Assembly (NCBI RefSeq): GCF_015074785.1
Contig: NZ_CP042464.1
Span: 2,663,001-2,727,000 of the forward strand
Length of the DNA stretch: 64,000 nucleotides
Source of the DNA: Segatella copri
GTDB lineage: Bacteria; Bacteroidota; Bacteroidia; Bacteroidales; Bacteroidaceae
Direction of reading: 5' to 3'
The notes under the pieces are model-generated. The model was not told the DNA's origin. It made no database searches and worked only from the letters and a program-made list of their open reading frames with translations. Made by a program: the position numbers and the translations under genes. Positions within the stretch are counted from its first letter, which is position 1. Each line of letters opens with the position of its first letter. Below are positions 28,629-40,157 of this stretch, piece after piece.

Positions 28629-29066
28629 ATGAAACGTAAGACAAGAATTGAACGTGTGTATAATGAGGACACAGGTTGGTTTGAGACCCGTGAGGTAGAG
28701 TTGAATAGCTACTCTTTTACAGATGATGATCGTATCATGATAGTTCGAGAGTATATGGAGAGTGGGCTCCCAGCAGAAGAAATCATCAAGAAATACTATA
28801 TAAGCAGTCGTACAGTGCTATTTTCTTGGATGGATAAGTTCTTAAATGAAAAAGATTTGTTATCTTTGCCGCCAGAAGACCAAAACCGTGACGATATGGC
28901 AAAGACAACAAATGAACAGTTGAAAGAGAAAGATGCAGAGATTAAGCGTCTCCGCAAGGCTTTGGAGTTAGAGAAGCTTCGCTCTAAGGCATTCTCCACC
29001 ATGATTGACCTCGCAGAAGAAACCTTCAATATTCCTGTGAGAAAAAAATCTGGTACCAAACAGTAA
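28629..29066 (+). CDS. IS3 family transposase OrfA
   Basis: The DNA-binding part of the transposase, 145 residues from ATG 28629. It has a helix-turn-helix of the expected kind (DDRIMIVREYMESGLPAEE, YYISSRTVLFSWMDKF) and a C-terminal coiled coil (EQLKEKDAEIKRLRKALEL). Near its end is an A AAA AAA heptamer (29042-29048) in the right register for -1 frameshifting into orfB, which would give the full OrfAB transposase. Confidence 0.88.
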   Translation: MKRKTRIERVYNEDTGWFETREVELNSYSFTDDDRIMIVREYMESGLPAEEIIKKYYISSRTVLFSWMDKFLNEKDLLSLPPEDQNRDDMAKTTNEQLKEKDAEIKRLRKALELEKLRSKAFSTMIDLAEETFNIPVRKKSGTKQ

Positions 29067-29068
29067 GC

Positions 29069-29971
29069 TTGCTCCGCACAGAGTGCCAGAGCCAAGGTTT
29101 AGGCACTCTATGCGGGCTGTTTGGTTTCACCCGGCAAGCATATAATAAGCGCAATGTCTCTGACGGCTTTGCTGAAGAGGCCATTGAGTCTATCATCATT
29201 GAAAAGGCACGTGAGTATCGTAAGTCGAATCCTGGCTTAGGAGCTGCAAAGTTGCATGCCATATTGAAACAGATGTTTGAGGATACTGGCTGCTTCCCTG
29301 GTCGTGACGCATTTATTGAGATGCTGCGTAAGCATGGACTCATGGTACGTATAAAGCGCCGTAGGCGCTATAAGACAACAGATTCCGACCATAATTATCG
29401 CAAATATCCAAACCTGATTAAGGGAGTAGTTCCTACCCATCCGAACCAGATTTGGGCAAGTGACATCACCTATGTTGAAACCAATGAAGGTGTGTGCTAT
29501 CTCTCGCTTATAACAGATCTGTATTCCCATAAAATCGTTGGATGGGCTGTTGGTCCAACATTAGAAACTGTATATCCATTAGAAGCGCTTAAAATGGCAT
29601 ATAAAAGCATTGATGAAGAAACTGCAAAAGGACTCATTCATCACTCTGACAGAGGAAGCCAGTATTGCAGTCAGAATTATGTATCTATCCTAAAAAGTCA
29701 TGGCTCACAAATAAGTATGACTCAAACAGGAGATCCTTTGGAGAATGCTATAGCAGAACGTGCAAACGGCATTTTAAAAACAGAATGGCTTTATAGAATG
29801 ACAATTCCTACTCGTAAAGTATGTAAGAAGGAACTGACCAGGATTATTGCGTTTTATAACGACGAAAGACCGCATATGAGTATCGGTAATCAAACACCAT
29901 CAGTTGCACATACTCAAGTGGGGCCACAGCAGAAAATGTGGAAAAATCCTTGGGAAAATTCTTCTAATTAG
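29069..29971 (+). CDS. IS3 family transposase OrfB (catalytic, read by -1 frameshift)
   Basis: The integrase-fold part with an intact DDE set: Asp in WASDITYVE, Asp in HHSDRGSQYCS, and Glu in PLENAIAERANGILKTEW. An HTH_21-like segment (GLGAAKLHAILKQMF) precedes it. The frame stays open upstream to the A7 heptamer and has no ATG before the conserved region, so it is most likely made only as the OrfAB fusion. The right part (FYNDERPHMSIGNQTPSV) is the normal IS3 C terminus. Confidence 0.9.
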   Translation: MLRTECQSQGLGTLCGLFGFTRQAYNKRNVSDGFAEEAIESIIIEKAREYRKSNPGLGAAKLHAILKQMFEDTGCFPGRDAFIEMLRKHGLMVRIKRRRRYKTTDSDHNYRKYPNLIKGVVPTHPNQIWASDITYVETNEGVCYLSLITDLYSHKIVGWAVGPTLETVYPLEALKMAYKSIDEETAKGLIHHSDRGSQYCSQNYVSILKSHGSQISMTQTGDPLENAIAERANGILKTEWLYRMTIPTRKVCKKELTRIIAFYNDERPHMSIGNQTPSVAHTQVGPQQKMWKNPWENSSN

Positions 29972-30227
29972 TTGAAAATGTGTATCTTTGCATTTGAAAG
30001 AATATCATCACCGTAACCTTTCTAGGGATAGCTCCTTAAAAAGAGTAACCTAGTTAGGTATAATGGGTATTCGCTGACAACCCATATAGTGATAAAATTA
30101 AAAATGCGTAACTCATTTAGTGATACAAAAAATAGATAGTAACAAATTTAGTTTAACCATCCTAAAGGTGACAACTTTTTCACGTATAAGACACTTAGCC
30201 TGCAAAAGATAAGACAATTCACGCATA

Positions 30228-30315
30228 TTATTTCTCGGATTTGAGTATTTTATCGCCGATTATTTCTCGGATTTGAGTATTTTAACGCGATTTATTTCTC
30301 GGATTTGAGTATTTT
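30228..30315 (+). repeat. Three direct repeats upstream of AAA ATPase (32-bp period)
   Basis: Three identical 24-bp units at 30228-30251, 30260-30283 and 30292-30315, separated by 8-bp spacers (ATCGCCGA, AACGCGAT). Each carries the core CTCGGATTTGAG. The period of 32 bp is three helical turns, so a bound protein would see all copies on one face of the DNA. The third copy overlaps the promoter of the ATPase gene. The same architecture with other sequence is found at 54993-55077. Confidence 0.9.
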
Positions 30316-30326
30316 CGCTATATTTG
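30295..30326 (+). promoter_or_regulatory. Promoter of AAA ATPase gene, -33 box inside repeat 3
   Basis: The -7 box TATATTTG is at 30319-30326 and a -33-like TTTC at 30295-30298, spacing 20 bp, which is right for the main Bacteroidetes sigma factor. The -33 element is part of the third repeat. The distance from GGATTTG in that repeat to the -7 box (11 bp) is the same as in the promoter at 55061-55092. Confidence 0.65.
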
Positions 30327-30352
30327 CACCTGTTATTCAAACAGTTACGATT

Positions 30353-31726
30353 ATGGAAGAATATATACATAGAAACATAGACTCAGAACTCATCGCCTGG
30401 AAGGAAGATTCCATGCGGAAACCCTTGCTGCTTCGTGGTGCCCGTCAGGTTGGGAAGTCATCAGCAGTTAAAAACTTGGGAAAGCAATTCGAGTATTTCG
30501 CCGAGGTAAACTTCGAACGTAACAAGGCAATCAAAACCTTCTTTCAGGGGGATATTGACGTACGATTGATTGCTAAAAAAATCAGTAGCTATATCAATGT
30601 CCCTATAGAAGCAGGTAAGACGCTCCTCTTTCTCGACGAAATCCAGGAATGCCCTGAAGCCATCATGGCACTACGCTTCTTCAAGGAAGATTATCCTGAA
30701 CTGCATGTCATAGCCGCAGGATCACTTCTGGAATTTACGCTTCAGGAACTCCCTACTTTTGGAGTAGGAAGGATTCACTCGCTCTTCATGTACCCGATGA
30801 CTTTCGATGAATTCCTGTATGCCAATCACGAAGAAGGACTCATTCTTCTCCGTAATGAAGCATACGGAAACCAGTCTTTAGATCAAGCCTTCCATGATAA
30901 ACTCGTGGAATACTTCCGCACCTACCTGCTGGTTGGAGGCATGCCGGAATCTGTTCTGGCATGGACCAAGACACACGATTTCAACCGATGCAGAAACATC
31001 CAGGAAGACATTATTCTGACATACGAAGATGATTTCAGCAAGTATAAAAAGAGAGTCAACCCAGATTTACTGCGCACAACGATGCGTGGCATCTGTCATC
31101 AGGCAGGAGAGAAGTTGACATACAAGCAAATATCAGCAGATTATCAGAGTTCACAAATCAGAGAAGCCCTCCGCCTGTTGACACTTGCAGGAATCGTTAC
31201 TCCTGTGGTCGCTACCTCGGGCAATGGTATTCCGCTGGATGCGGAAGCTGACGAGAAAAACATGAAGGTCCTCTTTCTGGACCCAGGATTACTGTTAGCC
31301 GTGCTTCAACTGGAAGGCGACCTGTCTCAGCAGCTCATAGAACTTATTTTAGCCGGCACTCCTCAGGAACTTGTCAATAAGGGAGGCGTAACAGAAATGG
31401 TTGCCGGACTCGAGATGATGCGTTACAAACCATGCATCCAGCGCCAGAAGATGTTTTATTGGGAGCAGAAGGGGAAGAGTGTTGCCGAGATAGACTATCT
31501 GGAAATCCACAACATGAAGATTACCCCTATCGAAATCAAATCGGGCACTCAGGGCGGCATGAAGAGTCTCTGGCTATTCATGAGAGAGAAAAAGCTCACC
31601 GAAGCATTCCGTTGTTCCTTAGAGAATTTTGGATCATTTGATTACATTGACAAGCAGGACGATAATGCCATAAGGCATGTCACCATACTGCCTCTCTATG
31701 CATTATCCCTATTGAGAAGCCGTTGA
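30353..31726 (+). CDS. AAA ATPase with DUF4143 and nuclease-fold C terminus
   Basis: 457 residues, starting at ATG 30353; the upstream TTG at 30305 lies ahead of the -7 box, so it cannot be the start. Domains: AAA_14 ATPase with Walker A GARQVGKSSAV (about residues 27-37), Walker B LLFLDEIQECP and sensor VIAAGSLLEFTL; then a DUF4143 region from about 200. The C terminus has EIDYLEIHNMKITPIEIKSG, the Asp and ExK pattern of PD-(D/E)xK nuclease folds. The family is abundant in Bacteroidetes and archaea but its job is not known to me. It is a solitary gene with a repeat-bearing promoter. The homologue at 55112-56449 is related but clearly divergent. Confidence 0.88.
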   Translation: MEEYIHRNIDSELIAWKEDSMRKPLLLRGARQVGKSSAVKNLGKQFEYFAEVNFERNKAIKTFFQGDIDVRLIAKKISSYINVPIEAGKTLLFLDEIQECPEAIMALRFFKEDYPELHVIAAGSLLEFTLQELPTFGVGRIHSLFMYPMTFDEFLYANHEEGLILLRNEAYGNQSLDQAFHDKLVEYFRTYLLVGGMPESVLAWTKTHDFNRCRNIQEDIILTYEDDFSKYKKRVNPDLLRTTMRGICHQAGEKLTYKQISADYQSSQIREALRLLTLAGIVTPVVATSGNGIPLDAEADEKNMKVLFLDPGLLLAVLQLEGDLSQQLIELILAGTPQELVNKGGVTEMVAGLEMMRYKPCIQRQKMFYWEQKGKSVAEIDYLEIHNMKITPIEIKSGTQGGMKSLWLFMREKKLTEAFRCSLENFGSFDYIDKQDDNAIRHVTILPLYALSLLRSR

Positions 31727-31853
31727 TAGTCTGCCAACAAGCAGGATTAGGAATAAAAGTGCCTTTTTCCTACATGACGACGTAATCTTTCCTACGTCCT
31801 GACACAAAAACTCCTGCGTCGCCATGTAATTTCAAGGGCATTAGAAGAGAAAA

Positions 31854-31886
31854 AATCCCTTGCAACCACTAGAGTCGCAAGGGATT
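31854..31886 (-). terminator. Terminator after GH51 gene
   Basis: Perfect 10-bp stem (AATCCCTTGC at 31854-31863 with GCAAGGGATT at 31877-31886), followed on the minus strand by TTTTT. It lies between the convergent ATPase and GH51 genes. Confidence 0.75.
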
Positions 31887-31945
31887 CACATTATCCACTT
31901 ATCTATTTGTACCTTAAGGGTTTATTGAAGATTGGAGGTAGGCAA

Positions 31946-33886
31946 TTAGAAACGGTATACAACAAAGCTGTTTGGCTTCATCTTCACGTTCAACACATTG
32001 CCCTGAACCTGTGCATCTGATACTACAGGAACAACCACATTTTTATTGTCTATCTTGTTTTCTGCCTGAATATCGTCGGCATGGAGAACGGTTACCTTAC
32101 CTGGGTTCAACTTCTTGATACCATTGAAGGTAACGTTGATTTCCTTCTCCTCCTTAGAGGTGTTGGCAATCTTAACGATGTAGCTCTTGGTTGTCTTATC
32201 GAAACAAGCGGTGGCATAGAGGCCGTTCTCACCTGCTACAGCTTTGCCGTTCTCGGTAAGCTTCAACACATTGGTACCCTTGTTCTCGCCGTAGAGCTGC
32301 TGAACATAGTAGTTGGCAGAACGGACAGAGCTGAGGTTATCGAACCAGATGAGGTCCGGACGCCACTGCCATCCCTCTACATGAGCGAAGAGAGGTGCAT
32401 AGGTAGCCTGATAAACCACATCAGCATTACGCTCCAAACCGGTCATGAAAGCTGCCTCAGAAAGGGCTGCCTCCCAAGAGTTTGGATCATTCTCGGCATG
32501 AGCAGCATACTCACCGGCAAAGACCTTAGGACCCTTGCGGTCGTACTTGTCGTAACGGCTGGCATTGCTACGGAACCATTCTGGACTCTTGTAGTAGTGC
32601 TCATCCACCATGTCTACGCCCAACTTGCGCATCTGCTCCCAACCGTAGTCGAAGTCCTTTCCATCAGCAGATGGACCTGATGAACCGCAGATCTTGATCT
32701 TTGGATACTTGGCATGAATCTGCTCCATGAACTTCTGCAGACGCTCAGGGTACATAGGTCCCCACTGCTCATTACCGATACCAATCTGCTTCAGATTGAA
32801 TGGAGCAGGATGACCCATATCGGCACGGAGCTTACCCCACTTAGAGGTGACAGGACCATTGGCAAACTCGATGAGGTCGAGTGCATCGTCGATATAGCTC
32901 TGGAGATCCTTGACTGCTACATGTGCATTAGGATCCTTATCATCGTTCTGATACTGGCAAGCCAGACCTACAGAGAGAATAGGCAATGGCTCAGCACCAA
33001 TCTTCTCAGAAAGGAGGAAATACTCATAGAAGCCCAAGCCCAATGACTGATAGTAGTTAGGGAAAAGGCGATGTGGGAAGGTATCTCTCCAGCGGTTCTC
33101 GTTCAGAGGACGGTTCTCAGGAGCACCCACAGAGTTCTTCCACTCATAACGGGTATCGAGGTCGGTTCCCTCTACGATACATCCGCCAGGGAAACGGAAG
33201 ATGCCTGGCTTCAGGTCAGCAAGATCCTGTACGAGGTCGGCACGGAGACCATTCCAGTTGTCCTCAGGGAAGAGAGAGAGATGGTCGAGGTCTACGCTCT
33301 CAGAACCCTTCTCCAGATAAACACGCATCAAACCCTTGGCATCGGTCTGAGGAGAAGTAAGGGTAGCAGTAAGCTTCTGCCATTTATTATTGGTGATGTT
33401 GATGACCTGCTTGGCTATGACATCATTCTTGGAATTGACGAGTTCTACGCGAATCTTGCCCTGCTTGCCATCGATGAGATGAAGACGGCCATATACGGTG
33501 AAATCGTACTTCATATCCTTCTTCAAGCCCATGCCGAAGAAACCGCGGTTCTCCAAACCGGTCTGCTTCTCACGTGCGCCTGCGCTCTCAAGTGTTACAT
33601 AATGAGGATTGCGATCGAAGGCAGGTTTAACATCGCTGAGGGTTACATTTCCGAATGTATTCCATCCCATCAGGCGCTGTGGGAATTCGAAGGAACGGTT
33701 CTCTACCATCTCTGCATAGAGTCCACCATCGGCACCGAAGTTGATATCCTCGAAGAAGATACCATACATGGTAGGCTGGATTTCTGCTCCAGGCTTGTTA
33801 GCCTGAACAGTAAACTGATGCTGTGCGAAAGCTCCGAGTGAAGACATCGCCAGCAATGCTGCTGCGAAAAATTTTGCTTTTCTCAT
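31946..33886 (-). CDS. GH51 alpha-L-arabinofuranosidase, secreted
   Basis: Releases terminal alpha-L-arabinofuranose from arabinan, arabinoxylan or similar polymers. 646 residues with signal peptide (SSLGAFAQ). The N-terminal segment with MYGIFFEDINFGADGGLYAE is typical of GH51. The acid/base Glu is in GIGNEQWG (about residue 369) and the nucleophile Glu in FAGEYAAH (about 456). A C-terminal beta domain ends the protein. The signal peptide indicates periplasmic or surface location. Transcribed alone from its own promoter; the GH2 gene upstream ends in a terminator. Confidence 0.93.
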   Translation of the reverse strand: MRKAKFFAAALLAMSSLGAFAQHQFTVQANKPGAEIQPTMYGIFFEDINFGADGGLYAEMVENRSFEFPQRLMGWNTFGNVTLSDVKPAFDRNPHYVTLESAGAREKQTGLENRGFFGMGLKKDMKYDFTVYGRLHLIDGKQGKIRVELVNSKNDVIAKQVINITNNKWQKLTATLTSPQTDAKGLMRVYLEKGSESVDLDHLSLFPEDNWNGLRADLVQDLADLKPGIFRFPGGCIVEGTDLDTRYEWKNSVGAPENRPLNENRWRDTFPHRLFPNYYQSLGLGFYEYFLLSEKIGAEPLPILSVGLACQYQNDDKDPNAHVAVKDLQSYIDDALDLIEFANGPVTSKWGKLRADMGHPAPFNLKQIGIGNEQWGPMYPERLQKFMEQIHAKYPKIKICGSSGPSADGKDFDYGWEQMRKLGVDMVDEHYYKSPEWFRSNASRYDKYDRKGPKVFAGEYAAHAENDPNSWEAALSEAAFMTGLERNADVVYQATYAPLFAHVEGWQWRPDLIWFDNLSSVRSANYYVQQLYGENKGTNVLKLTENGKAVAGENGLYATACFDKTTKSYIVKIANTSKEEKEINVTFNGIKKLNPGKVTVLHADDIQAENKIDNKNVVVPVVSDAQVQGNVLNVKMKPNSFVVYRF

Positions 33887-33944
33887 ATTGTTTGTTATTG
33901 TTTTATTTTTAGGCTGTACCTACACTTTTCCGTGATAGGTGGTG

Positions 33945-33952
33945 CAAAGATA
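33945..33952 (-). promoter_or_regulatory. Promoter -7 box of the GH51 gene
   Basis: TATCTTTG on the minus strand, 59 nt before the GH51 ATG and directly behind the terminator of the GH2 gene. Confidence 0.6.
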
Positions 33953-33956
33953 AAAA

Positions 33957-33980
33957 AATCCACCCCGAATGAGGTGGATT
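33957..33980 (-). terminator. Terminator after GH2 gene
   Basis: Stem AATCCACC (33957-33964) with GGTGGATT (33973-33980), followed on the minus strand by a run of T. It partly abuts the GH51 promoter, so the two genes are separate units. Confidence 0.75.
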
Positions 33981-34023
33981 TTCTGTTTAAATATATTGGA
34001 TTTTCGTATAAATCCCTGCTTTT

Positions 34024-37305
<3,282 letters not shown>

Positions 37306-37331
37306 TTATTTATACATTAGATTGAAATTAC

Positions 37332-37374
37332 ACCTTATTATATATAGGCTATTCTATACCTTATTATATATAGG
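37332..37374. repeat. Two-copy 17-bp direct repeat in GH2 leader
   Basis: ACCTTATTATATATAGG occurs at 37332-37348 and 37358-37374, period 26 bp, between the GH2 promoter and its ATG. On the transcript it could be a protein or RNA binding site. The rest of the 372-bp gap holds the two promoters listed. Confidence 0.6.
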
Positions 37375-37432
37375 CATATCCTTGAGCATCTTATATGCCT
37401 CCATGTTGCCGGTAGCCTCAGCTAAGCAACTG

Positions 37433-37440
37433 CAAATATA
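37433..37440 (-). promoter_or_regulatory. Promoter -7 box of the GH2 gene
   Basis: TATATTTG on the minus strand; the leader to the GH2 ATG would be about 130 nt and contains the 17-bp repeat pair. Confidence 0.55.
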
Positions 37441-37600
37441 TGAAAATTAAGTTAGAAACAAGCAGAACGACCGTATTTTTTATTGTTTTTTCAACACCGG
37501 AGCACCATTTTCCCAAGAAATAGGTACCCATACCATCATAGAAAGGCATATAAATATATAAAACTTTTTCAATATCCGCTAAAAGAAAATGACAAAAAAG

Positions 37601-37632
37601 TTTGGTGTTTCCAAAAAAATGCATTACCTTTG
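37601..37632 (+). promoter_or_regulatory. Promoter of the 63-residue protein
   Basis: TTTG at 37601-37604 and TACCTTTG at 37625-37632 with a 20-bp spacer, a full match to the Bacteroidetes -33/-7 promoter. It lies 37 nt before the ATG. Confidence 0.75.
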
Positions 37633-37668
37633 CCATCATAAAATAAACAACGAAACGACATAAAAATT

Positions 37669-37860
37669 ATGATGACAATCGAAGAATACAGAGCAGCCAT
37701 CTTACAGGCTTTGCTCGATGCTAAGAACGAGGACGGCACTCCAGCCATTACTCCAAGGGAAGCACAGGAAGCACTCAACGGATTTACCGACGACGAGTTG
37801 CAAGACGGACTCCTATGGAATTCGCCCGAAGACGTGGCATCAATTATCCTTGAGGGATAA
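37669..37860 (+). CDS. Small acidic protein, 63 residues, unknown function
   Basis: The protein starts MMTIEEYRAAILQALLD and is strongly acidic, mostly helical, with no signal peptide or membrane segment. Middle and end read ITPREAQEALNGFTDDELQDG and NSPEDVASIIL. I do not recognise a family. A consensus promoter before it and one of the strongest terminators in the window after it show a real single-gene unit, probably well expressed. The second codon is also ATG, so the start may be 3 nt later. Confidence 0.75.
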   Translation: MMTIEEYRAAILQALLDAKNEDGTPAITPREAQEALNGFTDDELQDGLLWNSPEDVASIILEG

Positions 37861-37894
37861 ATCACGGAAGTTATATTCAGCTACCAACAGATAA

Positions 37895-37938
37895 GAATAG
37901 GAGCAAAGACCCTTTTTGCGGGGTCTTTGCTCCTATTC
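37895..37938 (+). terminator. Strong terminator after the 63-residue protein
   Basis: An 18-bp stem (37895-37912 with 37921-37938) whose core is GGAGCAAAGACCC against GGGTCTTTGCTCC, loop of 8 nt. The remaining 320-bp gap to argS holds only the argS promoter. Confidence 0.8.
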
Positions 37939-38064
37939 CCATTTATACTTTCTGTTCTTTCCTTTAAAGACAGTCTTCAACAGCCCCGCAATACTTCATT
38001 TCTGTTGCAAAAGCAATAAAAAACTAAAGAATGCGACAAAAAACAAAAGAATGTGCAATTTTTC

Positions 38065-38095
38065 TTTCACAATTCAATTATTATTTGTAAATTTG
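38065..38095 (+). promoter_or_regulatory. Promoter of argS
   Basis: TTTC at 38065-38068 and TAAATTTG at 38088-38095, 19-bp spacer; leader of about 80 nt. Confidence 0.6.
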
Positions 38096-38183
38096 CAGCC
38101 GCATAAAAGGAAAGGGAACTTGCAAATCCCTCTTCAATCAGTTTAAAAAGATAATTTTACCGGTAAAAAAGATATATTAAATA

Positions 38184-40004
38184 ATGAAGATAGAAAACGA
38201 AATCATCAGCTCGGTCATCGCTGCGGTGAAGGAGCTTTATGGTCAGGACGTACCAGAGAAGATGGTAGCCCTGCAGAAGACCAAGAGTAATTTCGAAGGT
38301 AACCTTACCCTCGTCGTATTCCCATTCCTCAAAATGTCGAAGAAAAAGCCTGAGGATACAGCACAGGAAATCGGCGAATACCTGAAGAAAAACTGCGCTA
38401 ACGTTATCGCAGACTTCAACGTGGTTAAGGGTTTCCTCAACCTTTCTATCGCTCCTGCCGCTTGGGTAGGACTCTTGAACACCATCAACGCTGACCCTAA
38501 GTTTGGTGAGAAGCCAGTTACTGAGAACAGTCCGCTCGTCATGATTGAGTACTCTTCTCCTAACACCAACAAGCCTCTCCACCTCGGTCATGTGCGCAAC
38601 AACCTCCTCGGCTGGTCATTGGCCCAGATTATGGAGGCTAACGGCAACAAGGTAATCAAGACAAATATCGTTAACGACCGTGGTATCCACATCTGTAAGT
38701 CTATGCTCGCCTGGCTCAAGTGGGGCAATGGCGAAACTCCTGAAACTTCCGGCAAGAAGGGCGACCACCTCATCGGCGACTACTATGTAGCCTTCGACAA
38801 GCACTATCGTGAGGAAATCGCAGAGCTCAAGGCTCAGTACATGAAGGAGGGCATGGACGAGGAAGCTGCCACAGAGAAAGCTAAGGTAGAGGCTCCGCTG
38901 ATTAAGGAGGCTCACGAGATGCTCGTAAAGTGGGAGAACAACGACCCTGAGGTTCGTGCACTCTGGCAGAAGATGAACAACTGGGTTTACGCTGGCTTTG
39001 ATGAGACTTACAAGATGATGGGTGTAAGTTTCGACAAGATATATTATGAGTCAAATACTTACCTCGAGGGTAAGAAGAAGGTAGAAGAAGGATTGGAGAA
39101 GGGTCTCTTCTTCCGCAAGGATGATAACTCTGTTTGGGCTGACCTCACCAACGAGGGTCTCGACCAGAAACTCCTGCTCCGTTCTGACGGTACTTCTGTT
39201 TATATGACTCAGGACATCGGTACTGCCGACCTCCGTTTCAAGGACTTCCCTATCGACAAGATGATCTACGTAGTAGGTAACGAGCAGAACTACCACTTCC
39301 AGGTGCTCTCTATCCTGCTCGACCGTCTCGGCTTCAAGTGGGGCAAGGACTTGGTTCACTTCTCTTACGGAATGGTAGAGTTGCCTAACGGTAAGATGAA
39401 GAGCCGCGAGGGAACCGTAGTAGATGCTGATGACCTGATGGCAGAGATGATTAAGGATGCTCGCCAGACAAGCGATGAGCTTGGCAAGTTCAAGGACATG
39501 AGCGAGGAAGAGCGCCAGGAGATTTCACGCATCGTGGGTCTCGGAGCGTTGAAGTACTTCATCCTCAAGGTAGATGCCCGCAAGAACATGCTCTTCAACC
39601 CAGAAGAGAGTATCGACTTCAACGGTAATACAGGTCCTTTCATCCAGTATACCTACGCTCGTATCCGCAGCATCATGCGCAAGGCAGCAGCCGAGGGCAT
39701 CGAGATTCCTGCTGAGTTGGGCGCAGATGCTCCTATCAACGAGAAGGAGATTGACCTCATCCAGAAGATGAACGACTTCGCAACAGCCGTAGCCGATGCC
39801 GGCAACAACTACAACCCTGGTGGTATCGCTAACTACTGCTACGAGTTGACCAAGGAGTTCAACCAGTTCTACCACGACTACAGCATCCTGAATGCTGAGA
39901 GCGAGGCTGAGAAGATTACCCGTCTGGTTCTTGCAGCCAACGTGGCAAAGATCTTGAAGAACGGTATGTCTCTGCTCGGCATCGAGGTTCCAGAAAGAAT
40001 GTAA
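38184..40004 (+). CDS. argS: Arginine--tRNA ligase
   Basis: Class I aminoacyl-tRNA synthetase charging tRNA-Arg. 606 residues. The N-terminal additional domain (ARGN-type) is followed by the HIGH motif in PNTNKPLHLGHVRNN (about residue 126-140), and the KMSKS-equivalent in GKMKSREGTV (about residue 405). The DALR anticodon-binding domain is at the C terminus (FNQFYHDYSILNAE). Length and motifs are normal. GC-rich codon use contrasts with the AT-rich genes at 45-52 kb. Confidence 0.98.
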   Translation: MKIENEIISSVIAAVKELYGQDVPEKMVALQKTKSNFEGNLTLVVFPFLKMSKKKPEDTAQEIGEYLKKNCANVIADFNVVKGFLNLSIAPAAWVGLLNTINADPKFGEKPVTENSPLVMIEYSSPNTNKPLHLGHVRNNLLGWSLAQIMEANGNKVIKTNIVNDRGIHICKSMLAWLKWGNGETPETSGKKGDHLIGDYYVAFDKHYREEIAELKAQYMKEGMDEEAATEKAKVEAPLIKEAHEMLVKWENNDPEVRALWQKMNNWVYAGFDETYKMMGVSFDKIYYESNTYLEGKKKVEEGLEKGLFFRKDDNSVWADLTNEGLDQKLLLRSDGTSVYMTQDIGTADLRFKDFPIDKMIYVVGNEQNYHFQVLSILLDRLGFKWGKDLVHFSYGMVELPNGKMKSREGTVVDADDLMAEMIKDARQTSDELGKFKDMSEEERQEISRIVGLGALKYFILKVDARKNMLFNPEESIDFNGNTGPFIQYTYARIRSIMRKAAAEGIEIPAELGADAPINEKEIDLIQKMNDFATAVADAGNNYNPGGIANYCYELTKEFNQFYHDYSILNAESEAEKITRLVLAANVAKILKNGMSLLGIEVPERM

Positions 40005-40065
40005 TATATACATAAGATATAATAACCTACAATTTAAAAATAAAAAAATATTGACTATTTGACAT

Positions 40066-40109
40066 AATGAGCATGGCCCTGGAGCTCGACTCCAAGGCGC
40101 ATGCTCATT
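40066..40109 (+). terminator. Long hairpin after argS
   Basis: Outer stem AATGAGCATG (40066-40075) with CATGCTCATT (40100-40109) and an inner stem CTGGAG/CTCCAAG, followed by TTTCAGTTTTAG. It probably ends argS transcription, though it also lies 48 nt before the RNase H start and could act as a leader. Confidence 0.55.
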
Positions 40110-40157
40110 TCAGTTTTAGCCAATCCTTTTTGTTTTCCAACCCCAAAAAGAAAAAAT

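Larger units (their letters stand above)
28591..30182 (+). mobile_element. IS3 family insertion sequence (first copy type)
   Basis: A 1592-bp element with orfA and orfB in the -1 frame. The left end reads TGAAAAAGGTTGTCACTT and the right end, reversed, TGAAAAAGTTGTCACCTT. I find no clear target duplication (left flank CCC, right flank CGT). A 211-bp non-coding tail follows orfB; it contains a -7-like box TATCTTTG at 29983-29990 that reads outward, and small stems. This element differs in sequence and ends from the IS3 element at 53.3 kb. Confidence 0.85.

Noticed and set aside
28588..30185. Target duplication of the first IS3 element
   Set aside because: The bases next to the ends (CCC on the left, CGT on the right) do not match at 3 or 4 bp, so I do not report one.
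30228..30315. Repeat array read as a CRISPR
   Set aside because: Only three units with 8-bp spacers, overlapping a promoter, and no cas genes in the window. The array at 54993-55077 is rejected for the same reasons.
30305..30352. Longer N terminus of the first AAA ATPase from a TTG start
   Set aside because: The -7 box at 30319-30326 lies inside this stretch, so it would not be transcribed; ATG 30353 gives the normal family start.
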